NCBI GenBank assembly: GCA_032622095.1
Contig: CP136068.1
Location: 9,277,314 to 9,341,313, forward strand
Length of the DNA stretch: 64,000 bases
Direction of reading: 5' to 3'
Origin: Siphonodentalium dalli
Taxonomy: Eukaryota > Mollusca > Scaphopoda > Gadilida > Siphonodentaliidae
The position numbers and the translations under genes are program-made. Below are positions 13,201 through 28,200 of the stretch, one piece after another (within the stretch, counting starts at the first letter, position 1; each line of letters opens with the position of its first letter). Under the pieces are notes generated by a model, which saw only the letters and a list, made by a program, of their open reading frames with translations, was not told the DNA's origin and did no database searches.

Positions 13201-16200
13201 CCCAACCTGTTAACATAAATGACTGGGGAGACACCCAACCTGTTCACATAAATGACTGGTGAGACACCCAACCTGTTCACATAAATGACTGGTGAGGCAC
13301 CCAACCTGTTCACATAAATGACTGGTGAGACACCCAACCTGTTCACATAAATGACTGGTGAGACACCCAACCTGTTCACATAAATGACTGGTGAGATACC
13401 CAACCTGTTCACATAAATGACTGGTAAGACACCCAACCTGTTCACATAAATGACTGGTGAGATACCCAACCTGTTCACATAAATGACTGGTGAGATACCC
13501 AACCTGTTCACATAAATGACTGGTGAGACACCCAACCTGTTCACATAAATGACTGGTGAGATACCCAACCTGTTCACATAAATGACTGGTGAGATACCCA
13601 ACCTGTTCACATAAATGACTGGTGAGATACCCAACCTGTTCACATAAATGACTGGTGAGACACCCAACCTGTTCACATAAATGACTGGTGAGATACCCAA
13701 CCTGTTCACATAAATGACTGGTAAGACACCCAACCTGTTCACATAAATGACTGGTGAGATACCCAACCTGTTCACATAAATGACTGGTGAGATACCCAAC
13801 CTGTTCACATAAATGACTGGGGAGACACCCAACCTGTTCACATAAATGACTGGTGAGACACCCAACCTGTTCACATAAATGACTGGTGAGACACCCAACC
13901 TGTTCACATAAATGACTGGTGAGACACCCAACCTGTTCACATAAATGACTGGTGAGACACCCAACCTGTTCACATAAATGACTGGTGAGATACCCAACCT
14001 GTTCACATAAATGACTGGTGAGACACCCAACCTGTTCATATAAATGACTGGTAAGATACCCAACCTGTTCACATAAATGACTGGTGAGACACCCAACCTG
14101 TTCACATAAATGACTGGTGAGACACCCAACCTGTTCACATAAATGACTGGTGAGATACCCAACCTGTTCATATAAATGACTGGTGAGACACCCAACCTGT
14201 TCACATAAATGACTGGTGAGATACCCAACCTGTTCATATAAATGACTGGGGAGACACCCAACCTGTTCACATAAATGACTGGTGAGACACCCAACCTGTT
14301 CACATAAATGACTGGTGAGACACCCAACCTGTTCATATAAATGACTGGTGAGACACCCAACCTGTTCACATAAATGACTGGGGAGACACCCAACCTGTTC
14401 ACATAAATGACTGGTGAGACACCCAACCTGTTCATATAAATGACTGGTGAGACACCCAACCTGTTCATATAAATGACTGGGGAGATACCCAACCTGTTCA
14501 TATAAATGACTGGTGAGACACCCAACCTGTTCACATAAATGACTGGTGAGACACCCAACCTGTTCACATAAATGACTGGTGAGACACCCAACCTGTTCAC
14601 ATAAATGACTGGTGAGATACCCAACCTGTTCACATAAATGACTGGTGAGACACCCAACCTGTTCATATAAATGACTGGTGAGACACCCAACCTGTTCACA
14701 TAAATGACTGGGGAGACACCCAACCTGTTCACATAAATGACTGGTGAGACACCCAACCTGTTCACATAAATGACTGGTGAGATACCCAACCTGTTCACAT
14801 AAATGACTGGTGAGACACCCAACCTGTTCACATAAATGACTGGGGAGACACCCAACCTGTTCACATAAATGACTGGTGAGATACCCAACCTGTTCATATA
14901 AATGACTGGTGAGATACCCAACCTGTTCACATAAATGACTGGTGAGACACCCAACCTGTTCACACAAATGACTGGGGAGACACCCAACCTGTTCACATAA
15001 ATGACTGGGGAGACACCCAACCTGTTCACATAAATGACTGGTGAGACACCCAACCTGTTCACATAAATGACTGGTGAGACACCCAACCTGTTCACATAAA
15101 TGACTGGTGAGACACCCAACCTGTTCACATAAATGACTGGTGAGACACCCAACCTGTTCATATAAATGACTGGGGAGACACCCAACCTGTTCATATAAAT
15201 GACTGGTTAGACACCCAACCTGTTCACATAAATGACTGGTGAGACACCCAACCTGTTCACATAAATGACTGGTGAGACACCCAACCTGTTCACATAAATG
15301 ACTGGGGAGACACCCAACCTGTTCACATAAATGACTGGTGAGACACCCAACCTGTTCACATAAATGACTGGGGAGATACCCAACCTGTTCACATAAATGA
15401 CTGGTGAGACACCCAACCTGTTCATATAAATGACTGGGGAGACACCCAACCTGTTCACATAAATGACTGGGGAGATACCCAACCTGTTCACATAAATGAC
15501 TGGTGAGATACCCAACCTGTTCACATAAATGACTGGTGAGACACCCAACCTGTTCACATAAATGACTGGTGAGATACCCAACCTGTTCACATAAATGACT
15601 GGTGAGACACCCAACCTGTTCACATAAATGACTGGTGAGACACCCAACCTGTTCACATAAATGACTGGTGAGACACCCAACCTGTTCACATAAATGACTG
15701 GTGAGACACCCAACCTGTTCACATAAATGACTGGTGAGACACCCAACCTGTTCACATAAATGACTGGTGAGACACCCAACCTGTTCATATAAATGACTGG
15801 TGAGACACCCAACCTGTTCACATAAATGACTGGAGACACCCAACCTGTTCACATGAATGACTGGTGAGACACCCAACCTGTTCACATAAATGACTGGTGA
15901 GACACCCAACCTGTTCACATAAATGACTGGTGAGACACCCAACCTGTTCACATAAATGACTGGTGAGACACCCAACCTGTTCACATAAATGACTGGAGAC
16001 ACCCAACCTGTTCACATGAATGACTGGTGAGACACCCAACCTGTTCACATAAATGACTGGTGAGACACCCAACCTGTTCACATAAATGACTGGTGAGACA
16101 CCCAACCTGTTCACATAAATGACTGGTGAGATACCCAACCTGTTCACATAAATGACTGGGGAGACACCCAACCTGTTCACATAAATGACTGGTGAGACAC

Positions 16201-19200
16201 CCAACCTGTTCACATAAATGACTGGAGACACCCAACCTGTTCACATGAATGACTGGAGACACCCAACCTGTTCACATGAATGACTGGTGAGACACCCAAC
16301 CTGTTCACATAAATGACTGGGGAGACACCCAACCTGTTCACATAAATGACTGGTGAGATACCCAACCTGTTAACATAAATGACTGGTGAGACACCCAACC
16401 TGTTCACATAAATGACTGGGGAGACACCCAACCTGTTCACATAAATGACTGGAGACACCCAACCTGTTCACATGAATGACTGGTGAGACACCCAACCTGT
16501 TCACATAAATGACTGGTGAGACACCCAACCTGTTCACATAAATGACTGGTGAGACACCCAACCTGTTCACATAAATGACTGGAGACACCCAACCTGTTCA
16601 CATGAATGACTGGTGAGACACACAACCTGTTCACATAAATGACTGGGGAGACACCCAACCTGTTCACATAAATGACTGGTGAGACACCCAACCTGTTCAC
16701 ATAAATGACTGGTGAGACACCCAACCTGTTCACATAAATGACTGGGGAGACACCCAACCTGTTCACATAAATGACGGGTGAGATACCCAACCTTTTCACA
16801 TAAATGACTGGTGAGACACCCAACCTGTTCACATAAATGACTGGGGAGACACCCAACCTGTTAACATAAATGACTGGTGAGACACCCAACCTGTTAACAT
16901 AAATGACTGGTGAGATACCCAACCTGTTCACATAAATGACTGGTGAGACACCCAACCTGTTCACATAAATGACTGGTGAGATACCCAACCTGTTCATATA
17001 AATGACTGGTGAGACACCCAACCTGTTCATATAAATGACTGGTGAGACACCCAACCTGTTCATATAAATGACTGGGGAGACACCAACCTGTTCACATAAA
17101 TGACTGGTGAGATACCCAACCTGTTCACATAAATGACTGGTGAGATACCCAACCTGTTCATATAAATGACTGGGGAGACACCCAACCTGTTCACATAAAT
17201 GACTGGTGAGATACCCAACCTGTTCACATAAATGACTGGTGAGATACCCAACCTGTTCACATAAATGACTGGTGAGACACCCAACCTGTTCACATAAATG
17301 ACTGGTGAGATACCCAACCTGTTCACATAAATGACTGGTGAGACACCCAACCTGTTCATATAAATGACTGGGGAGACACCCAACCTGTTCACATAAATGA
17401 CTGGTGAGACACCCAACCTGTTCATATAAATGACTGGTGAGACACCCAACCTGTTCACATAAATGACTGGTGAGAGACACCCAACCTGTTCACATAAATG
17501 ACTGGTGAGACACCCAACCTGTTCACATAAATGACTGGTGAGACACCCAACCTGTTCACATAAATGACTGGTGAGACACCCAACCTGTTCACATAAATGA
17601 CTGGGGAGACACCCAACCTGTTCACATAAATGACTGGTGAGACACCCAACCTGTTCACATAAATGACTGGTGAGACACCCAACCTGTTCACATAAATGAC
17701 TGGTGAGACACCCAACCTGTTCACATAAATGACTGGAGACACCCAACCTGTTCACATGAATGACTGGTGAGAGACACCCAACCTGTTCACATAAATGACT
17801 GGTGAGACACCCAACCTGTTCATATAAATGACTGGTGAGACACCCAACCTGTTCACATAAATGACTGGTGAGACACACAACCTGTTCATATAAATGACTG
17901 GGGAGACACCCAACCTGTTCACATAAATGACTGGGGAGATACCCAACCTGTTCACATAAATGACTGGTGAGACACCCAACCTGTTCACATAAATGACTGG
18001 GGAGACACCCAACCTGTTCACATAAATGACTGGTGAGACACCCAACCTGTTCACATAAATGACTGGTGAGACACCCAACCTGTTCACATAAATGACTGGT
18101 GAGAGACACCCAACCTGTTCACATAAATGACTGGTGAGACACCCAACCTGTTCACATAAATGACTGGTGAGACACCCAACCTGTTCACATAAATGACTGG
18201 GGAGACACCCAACCTGTTCACATAAATGACTGGTGAGAGACACCCAACCTGTTCACATAAATGACTGGTGAGACACCCAACCTGTTCATATAAATGACTG
18301 GTGAGACACCCAACCTGTTCACATAAATGACTGGTGAGAGACACCCAACCTGTTCACATAAATGACTGGTGAGACACCCAACCTGTTCACATAAATGACT
18401 GGTGAGACACCCAACCTGTTCACATAAATGACTGGTGAGACACCCAACCTGTTCACATAAATGACTGGGGAGACACCCAACCTGTTCACATAAATGACTG
18501 GTGAGACACCCAACCTGTTCACATAAATGACTGGTGAGACACCCAACCTGTTCACATAAATGACTGGTGAGACACCCAACCTGTTCACATAAATGACTGG
18601 AGACACCCAACCTGTTCACATGAATGACTGGTGAGACACCCAACCTGTTCACATAAATGACTGGTGAGACACCCAACCTGTTCACATAAATGACTGGTGA
18701 GACACCCAACCTGTTCACATAAATGACTGGTGAGACACCCAACCTGTTCACATAAATGACTGGAGACACCCAACCTGTTCACATGAATGACTGGTGAGAC
18801 ACCCAACCTGTTCACATAAATGACTGGTGAGACACCCAACCTGTTCACATAAATGACTGGTGAGACACCCAACCTGTTCACATAAATGACTGGCGAGACA
18901 CCCAACCTGTTCACATAAATGACTGGTGAGACACCCAACCTGTTCATATAAATGACTGGTGAGACACCCAACCTGTTCACATAAATGACTGGTGAGATAC
19001 CCAACCTGTTCACATAAATGACTGGTGAGATACCCAACCTGTTCATATAAATGACTGGTAAGACACCCAACCTGTTCATATAAATGACTGGTGAGACACC
19101 CAACCTGTTCATATAAATGACTGGTGAGACACCCAACCTGTTCATATAAATGACTGGTGAGACACCCAACCTGTTCACATAAATGACTGGTGAGACACCC

Positions 19201-22200
19201 AACCTGTTCACATAAATGACTGGAGACACCCAACCTGTTCACATGAATGACTGGAGACACCCAACCTGTTCACATGAATGACTGGTGAGACACCCAACCT
19301 GTTCACATAAATGACTGGGGAGACACCCAACCTGTTCACATAAATGACTGGTGAGATACCCAACCTGTTAACATAAAAGACTGGTGAGATACCCAACCTG
19401 TTAACATAAATGACTGGTGAGACACCCAACCTGTTCACATAAATGACTGGTGAGACACCCAACCTGTTCACATAAATGACTGGAGACACCCAACCTGTTC
19501 ACATGAATGACTGGTGAGACACCCAACCTGTTCACATAAATGACTGGTGAGACACCCAACCTGTTCACATAAATGACTGGTGATACACCCAACCTGTTCA
19601 CATAAATGACTGGAGACACCCAACCTGTTCACATGAATGACTGGTGAGACACACAACCTGTTCACATAAATGACTGGGGAGACACCCAACCTGTTCACAT
19701 AAATGACTGGGGAGACACCCAACCTGTTCACATAAATGACTGGTGAGACACCCAACCTGTTCACATAAATGACTGGGGAGACACCCAACCTGTTCATATA
19801 AATGACTGGTGAGACACCCAACCTGTTCACATAAATTACTGGTGAGACAACCAACCTGTTCACATAAATGACTGGGGAGACACCCAACCTGTTCACATAA
19901 ATGACTGGTGAGACACCCAACCTGTTCATATAAATGACTGGTGAGACACCCAACCTGTTCATATAAATGACTGGGGAGACACCCAACCTGTTCACATAAA
20001 TGACTGGGGAGACACCCAACCTGTTCATATAAATGACTGGTGAGACACCCAACCTGTTCATATAAATGACTGGGGAGACACCCAACCTGTTCATATAAAT
20101 GACTGGTGAGACACCCAACCTGTTCACATAAATGACTGGTGAGACACCCAACCTGTTCACATAAATGACTGGTGAGATACCCAACCTGTTCACATAAATG
20201 ACTGGTGAGACACACAACCTGTTCATATAAATGACTGGGGAGACACCCAACCTGTTCACATAAATGACTGGTGAGACACCCAACCTGTTCACATAAATGA
20301 CTGGTGAGACACACAACCTGTTCATATAAATGACTGGTGAGACACCCAACCTGTTCATATAAATGACTGGTGAGATACCCAACCTGTTCACATAAATGAC
20401 TGGTGAGACACCCAACCTGTTCACATAAATGACTGGTGAGACACCCAACCTGTTCATATAAATGACTGGGGAGACACCCAACCTGTTCACATAAATGACT
20501 GGTGAGACACCCAACCTGTTCACATAAATGACTGGTGAGACACCCAACCTGTTCATATAAATGACTGGTGAGACACACAACCTGTTCATATAAATGACTG
20601 GTGAGACACCCAACCTGTTCACATAAATGACTGGTGAGACACCCAACCTGTTCATATAAATGACTGGTGAGACACACAACCTGTTCACATAAATGACTGG
20701 TGAGACACACAACCTGTTCATATAAATGACTGGTGAGATACCCAACCTGTTCATATAAATGACTGGTGAGACACCCAACCTGTTCACATAAATGACTGGT
20801 GAGACACCCAACCTGTTCACATAAATGACTGGGGAGACACCCAACCTGTTCATATAAATGACTGGTGAGACACCCAACCTGTTCACATAAATGACTGGTG
20901 AGACACACAACCTGTTCATATAAATGACTGGTGAGACACACAACCTGTTCACATAAATGACTGGGGAGACACCCAACCTGTTCACATAAATGACTGGTGA
21001 GACACCCAACCTGTTCATATAAATGACTGGTGAGACACCCAACCTGTTCATATAAATGACTGGTGAGACACACAACCTGTTCATATAAATGACTGGTGAG
21101 ACACCCAACCTGTTCATATAAATGACTGGTGAGACACACAACCTGTTCACATAAATGACTGGTGAGACACCCAACCTGTTCATATAAATGACTGGTGAGA
21201 CACACAACCTGTTCATATAAATGACTGGTGAGACACCCAACCTGTTCACATAAATGACTGGTGAGACACCCAACCTGTTCACATAAATGACTGGTGAGAC
21301 ACCCAACCTGTTCATATAAATGACTGGTGAGACACCCAACCTGTTCACATAAATGACTGGTGAGATACCCAACCTGTTCACATAAATGACTGGTGAGACA
21401 CCCAACCTGTTCACATAAATGACTGGTGAGACACCCAACCTGTTCACATAAATGACTGGGGAGACACCCAACCTGTTCACATAAATGACTGGTGAGATAC
21501 CCAACCTGTTCACATAAATGACTGGTGAGACACACAACCTGTTCACATAAATGACTAGTGAGACACCCAACCTGTTCATATAAATGACTGGTGAGACACC
21601 CAACCTGTTCACATAAATGACTGGTGAGACACCCAACCTGTTCACATAAATGACTGGTGAGACACCCAACCTGTTCACATAAATGACTGGTGAGATACCC
21701 AACCTGTTCACATAAATGACTGGTGAGACACCCAACCTGTTCACATAAATGACTGGGGAGATACCCAACCTGTTCACATAAATGACTGGTGAGACACACA
21801 ACCTGTTCACATAAATGACTGGTGAGACACCCAACCTGTTCATATAAATGACTGGTGAGACACCCAACCTGTTCACATAAATGACTGGGGAGACACCCAA
21901 CCTGTTCACATAAATGACTGGTGAGATACCCAACCTGTTCACATAAATGACTGGTGAGACACCCAACCTGTTCACATAAATGACTGGTGAGATACCCAAC
22001 CTGTTCACATAAATGACTGCACATGTACATCCTGTTATTATACATTAATTTTATTCCCAAAATTTGGATAAACAATGCATACAGATGTATAATTAAAATG
22101 TCATAGAATGTTGTGTACAGTATGTGTTTTCTTGCACTCATCCAAGTTGCGGTGAAAAGTCATATTGGACTCGACGCTGTGCGTCTCGTCCAATACGACT

Positions 22201-25200
22201 TTTCACCACAACCTGGACTCGTACAAAAAAACAGATAAAGTCAATGATGTCAAAATGACACTTTTGTGTTCTCATAAATGCTTATATTTGAAGCGTTGAC
22301 TCAAATTGACTGGGAAAAGAAAATGATAAACACATTTGTTACCCAGTATCAGTTCACTTAAATTATTATATATAAAGTGATGTGAAACATTCCTGTAGGG
22401 TGATCAAATAGAAACGGAGAAAACTACTGTTTAAAATAGTTATTTTTACAAATATTATATCCAAATTGACAACACACGCTGTCATTCTTATCTATTAATT
22501 AAATGCTGCAACTCTCGATGGCAAAATGGATTTCGTTAGTTTATCGCCGTTAGATGCGTCCTGAATCGAGTAGTAAACATTTACAATTGAGCGTAGTTCA
22601 GACGATGTTTTCTATGGAGTGGTATGGTCGATTTGCTTCAGATTTCTGGCGATGTTAGTACAATGTTACATTCCTCCAGTTGGCATAGCGCCTGAACACT
22701 ACATGTAACTCATCAGTTTCACGCAGCCGAACAAGTACATAATATGTCTTTAATTATCACAGGTTTTTACACGCAATCAGCCAATGGTATCCCGACCTGT
22801 TAACTCTCCCAGATGTTTTTTAGATTAACAAGTGTGGTACGTGGTTATCTCATTTGCATAACTGGCTTCAGCTAGGAACAGGGTTCTTTACAATGTACTA
22901 TCATACATTTGTATGTCACAACTTCAACTGTCTTTGATCCCACAAGTATTATGCAACACAAGAGCCCATTTATAAAACCATTATAATGGGTAAGAACACC
23001 AATATAATCATAAATATACTTTACATATGCTGTTGGAAAATATGCATACTGGTACGGTCATTTCTCCTTAGGACAACATACATATTAGGGGGAAGATGTC
23101 TCCCAAGTCATCCTCTAGGTTACAAACACCTAATTATTTTCCATAGGCGACAGTGTTAACTAAAAGTCCCGACGGCCATGGGTTAAGCCTATTTGAACTT
23201 CAAGTGGTCAATTTTCCCTTAGAACGTCATCTGCTGCACCAGTCTGTGACAACAAACGCGCCCTTTTCGGTATTTTTTTCAAACGATAATCTTGCATTTC
23301 CACAACTACCCCATTTACTGCACAAAAATCAGCAGCATAAAAATACCCAGACCCCTTCCATAACTTCTGGACCCCACCAGACTCTTCCCGGACATCTAAA
23401 CATACATGATCGCCATTTTTACATAGGCTATGATTTTCTGTTCCCGATTAGGGATATTTCCTAGGGTTGCCACGACTATGAGTTTTCATAATCGACTAAT
23501 CGGCAGCTATAATCGAAGGTTAGTCGATTATTCGGTAATATATGCGCCCTGTATTACATCCAGGTAAACAATGGATAAATGCGAAATTACGATGACTTCT
23601 TTAAATCCATTTTGAAGACAGTTATAAACTGTCGATGCTCCGTGTTTTACACTGTTTTATTTCGTATACAACAAGGAATACTCATGCCCTCATAATCTCA
23701 TTCGTCCCGATGTAGTTTTTTACAGGCCCTTAGTTACTATTAAGTACTGCCAAGTGCCCATATTGCCAATGTTAAAGTTAAAGGAAACTGCATACACGAC
23801 TTGACAGTAACTGTGGAAAATTGCACGAAGTAAAGCTCATCTCGATGCGATTCTTAAGCCGCCACTGCGTATTTTGGCAGGTCACGTGTATCACATTAAT
23901 CGGTAAAATTGCAGCGAAAGGCGTGCACTTACAATGAAGTTAACGAGGACATAGGTAGACAGTGGGAGATATTTGAGCTTTTGTGGGGGACCCTGGGGTG
24001 ACTGGGATGCAGTCATAATTACTGCCGTGTATAACCTGGACATTTTCAATAAAGAATTGCAAGAAATAATGAAACAAATTAATAGTTTATATTATATACG
24101 TAACCGGCAACCGCTTCGGAAATGTATCTAGCACAGTAGCACTAATAGTAAATTAATATTCACAGTTAAACAATAAACATAATTAACATTTCGATGTCGC
24201 ACACAAAATTCTTTGAAGATGACCGCCAAACGTCGGCGGCAACATCAAAGGCAGAGGACGCCGCAATGGAATTGTGCTGCATACGCAGTTAACAGTTACT
24301 TCCAGGCATGAGATCGATGAAAAGTACTGCTTACATACACAAGTTACATAACCATACCCACCCCCTCCTCGGGCGATTAGTCAACAAATGTAATTAACCC
24401 GTCGACTACCGCACCTGCCGAATGTTAGTTGATTAATCGAATAATCGTGGCAAGCCTAATATTTCCCTCAATGATAATCCACCAATCAGCAGCCAGATTT
24501 TTTTTTATGCTGACTCGAGTTTTCCTACACAAATACAAGAAGCGTAACTCTATATAATTACATGTAGTTGCTTGTAACCTCTAGGCTGGCCCCTGTCTCC
24601 CAAGTCACCCTCTAGGCTGGCCCCTGTCTCCCAAGTCACCCTCTAGGCTGGCCACTGTCTCCCAAGTCACCCTCTAGGCTGGCCCCTGTCTCCCAAATCA
24701 CCCTCTAGGCTGGCCCGTCTCCCAAGTCACCCTCTAGGCTGGCCCCTGTCTCACAAGTCACCCTCTAGGCTGGCCCGTCTCCCAAGTCACCCTCTAGGCT
24801 GGCCCCTGTCTCACAAGTCACCCTCTAAGCTGGCCCCTGTCTCCCAAGTCACCCTCTAGGCTGGCCCCTGTCTCACAAGTCACCCTCTAGGCTGGCCCCT
24901 GTCTCCCAAGTCACCCTCTAGGCTGGCCCCTGTCTCCCAAGTCACCCTCTAGGCTGGCCCGTCTCCCAAGTCACCCTCTAGGCTGGCCCCTGTCTCCCAA
25001 GTCACCCTCTAGGCTGGCCCCTGTCTCCCAAGTCACCATCTAGGCTGGCCCCTGTCTCCCAAGTCACCCTCTAGGCTGGCCCCTGTCTCCCAAGTCACCC
25101 TCTAGGCTGGCCCCTGTCTCACAAGTCACCCTCTAGGCTGGCCCCTGTCTCCCAAGTCACCCTCTAGGCTGGCCCGTCTCACAAGTCACCCTCTAGGCTG

Positions 25201-28200
25201 GCCCGTCTCACAAGTCACCCTCTAGGCTGGGCCCTGTCTCCCAAGTCACCCTCTAGGCTGTCCCCTGTCTCCCAATTCACCCTCTAGGCTGGCCCCTGTC
25301 TCCCAAGTCACCCTCTAGGCTGGCCCCTGTCTCACAAGTCACCCTCTAGGCTGGCCCCTGTCTCCCAAGTCACCCTCTAGGCTGGCCCCTGTCTCACAAG
25401 TCACCCTCTAGGCTGGCCCCTGGGCTTGAGTTCATGAACTGCTATTACTTACACTTTACTGAATCATACTATTATTGTAGTTTGATCTGATATAAAATAT
25501 ACAAGTGTGTGAATTATTGTTGTGATTGGCTATATATTTAGTACAAAGCAGTTGTCAGTGCAACAACCATCAACAAGAAAGTACGGTAGACCGCATGGGA
25601 GAGCAGCAACTGGACTCAATTTCATGGTTATTGGGTGGTTCAACTTTCGCCGCCTATAAAAGCATGTGAATACGCAGATGAGAACCAACTGAGCTAATGA
25701 ACAGTCAACTTACTAGTACATGCAGAAATTATCGTGGATATTTTTTCTACTTCACAGAGTCTCTGTTACTTAACTGAGCTATGTTTGTAAGGATGGCAAT
25801 CTGGGGTCGATTTAATTGTTTTAATTTGTATAGCATTTTGCAGCCCTGGGTAGATTTTGTATAGCATGCCCTACCAATACATGTTTTTTCAATACAAATT
25901 GGTTAGCAGAAATTGAAAATTGCATTGTAAGTTGCTATGCGAATCCAGTCAAATCGAGCCCTGATAACAATATCATTCGACTTCTCAGTGAAGTTAACTT
26001 ACATGTTTCTCCTCGGCTCCGTTTTTTGTACCAAATGAACACAACAATAAGCACAATAAGAATAATCCCGGCTAAAGTTCCAATAACAGCACCAGCAATT
26101 AATCCGGCATTACTTGGATCTAAAAGTAAAAGATATGAGAAATAAAAATAGAGCTTATCGCAGGATTAATCTCAATCTACATGTACATCAAAATAGAAGA
26201 TATAGCAAAATTAATATAATAATATGGTTTACGAACCCATTCTGCAACTTTTTCCCCATATTGCAAAAGAATATATATTTTATTGCTTGGTTGACCATCA
26301 TGTTGACTAAATTTCTAAATCTAGAAGATACATGTAGGAGAAATAACAATATAACCAATCGGATGGAGGGCGAATCTAAAATATTTATATACATGTTACA
26401 GATCTGGAGTTATGGAAGATACTGAAATTTGTTACTTAATTATTAACCCTTTCATATGGAGCCTCACATATAAAAGAGAATGCATGGCTTACAAGGTCAA
26501 GGGCGATATTGTTAGGCCAATGTATTCTCTTATATATGAAAAGCTCCTTATCGGAGACACTCGAATAAGAGAATGCATTGGTACAGGGTTTTTTGCCAAA
26601 TTTCAGGAAGCTCCAGTCATGGAAGGGTTAATTATCAAATAGGCTTCATTATTTGTTGTTATTAGTTGTCGTTATAAGCATGTTAAGATTATGATTACAC
26701 GCTACATATAGATCTGATCGACAAAAACCAGAAATACTGATATCTGAAAAAACAGTAATGCCCTAAATAATTGACTCCTTATACCACAGCAGAATTATGG
26801 GTAATTTTTCAGGATTTAGTCGGAAATATGGCTTGTTGCCATTCATCTGAAAGCTCTCAGAGTCAATTATTTAGGGCATTACTGTACCCTAAAACACATC
26901 TGAAAATATGTTTTATTACTTTGCATGTTGCCCATATGAAATTCCTTGTCAACCACTACATGCACCCTTGGCATATTTATTCTATTTAATCCTTACTGGA
27001 AGAATTATCTCATTTTCAAAATGATGGTCAATTCAGTCTCAAATTTAGACTGAAATTGGGAAAACATTTTGAATCTAAGTCTAAACACATCATTTAACCC
27101 TTTGAGTGCCAGGTCCGATTTTTGTATCAACCCATATACCCTATGCCAATGCATTCTCTTATATATGCGAGTCGACCATAGGTCGCCTCGCATATATAAG
27201 AGAATGCATTGGCCTAATAATTTTTCATCATTTGTTATTATTTTTTACAATTTTTTACAATTTTAATAATTTTTTTAAAAATCTAAAAAAAAATAAAATA
27301 TTTTTAATTTTTTTATTTTGTTTTGGGCCGATTTTATTGTGACTAATAAATGAAGAATCACTGCGAGAGTGGGAAGATGTGGTTGAGTGACTAATTAATG
27401 AAGAATCACTTATAGAGTGGGAAGATGTGGTTGAGTGACTAATTAATGAAGAATCACTTATAGAGTGGGAAGATGTGGTTGAGTGACTAATTAATGAAGA
27501 ATCACTTATAGAGTGGGAAGATATGGTTAAGTGACTAATAAATGAAGAATCACTGCGAGAGTGGGAAGATATGGTTAAGTGTACAGAGTGTAAATTAGGG
27601 CCGATGAGATCGGCCCCTGGCACTCAAAGAGTTAACAATAAACTTGATATTATAAGGAAATTATGTATCCAATGTACATGTACAGGTATTTCAATCTGTA
27701 ATATTAACTTCATATTATAAGGGAATTAGCTATACAATCTCAACATACTTCAAACTTTTAAATAATTCAAACTATATTTGATTCAGGACTGAAAGTTCCA
27801 ATTCTTATAAATTTTGCCCAAAGTTGAGGAGACACCCTCACTCCAAACCCCCCTCAAAGTCCCTGATACATTGTACTACAGTAATAAGAACAGGCATTTC
27901 AATGTGTATATATTTTTAGAATTGAACAGTTGAATCAATTTAGGAGTGAATGGGGTGACAGTACATCATGCTGTGTCCCTGCCTTAGTCATCTACATGTA
28001 CATGTATTTGTGTAATCTGTATTTGTTGAACATCCCTACAAATGAATCATTAGGATTGTATCTATGTCTGTTATCTGATTATAGTAATTGAGAACAACTA
28101 GTCCATGTCCCTACAAATGAATAAAAAACTATATATACTTTTAAGCCTTCCTTTATTAAATAATCGTTGACAAATACAGTAATGCTCTAAGTAATCAACG

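Larger units (their letters stand above)
1774..22018. repeat. Giant 33-bp tandem repeat array (satellite), about 610 copies
   Basis: Uninterrupted head-to-tail copies of a 33-bp unit: CACATAAATGACTGGTGAGA followed by CACCCAACCTGTT. The array runs for 20.2 kb without any foreign insertion. Most units differ at only five recurrent sites: T or G in GGTGAG, G or A in GTGAG/GTAAG, C or T in GACAC/GATAC, C or A in GTTCAC/GTTAAC, and C or T in TTCACA/TTCATA. Rare length variants of 31, 34 and 35 bp mark subregions. As 33 is divisible by three, long stretches stay open on the minus strand, with an 11-residue peptide repeat NRLGVSPVIYV or, in another frame, EQVGCLTSHLC. These are not genes: they start and end wherever a length variant shifts the frame. 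The array lies between exon 6 and putative exon 7 of the Ig gene. Confidence 0.98.

Noticed and set aside
1728-22141. Long minus-strand open frames (up to 1728 codons) across the satellite
   Set aside because: They are by-products of a 33-bp repeat without stops. Frames change at each 31-, 34- or 35-bp unit, overlap in two frames and have no start, splice or domain evidence.
23153-23464. 103-residue plus-strand open frame
   Set aside because: No recognisable domain, no splice context, and it ends at the target site of the hAT element.
23931-24010. Minus-strand candidate exon ending at a GTAAGTGC donor
   Set aside because: It lies inside the hAT element and contains a stop in the only phase compatible with exon 6.
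1774-25424. CRISPR-like regular arrays of 31-33 bp
   Set aside because: Units are contiguous with no unique spacers, and the context is a eukaryotic intron.
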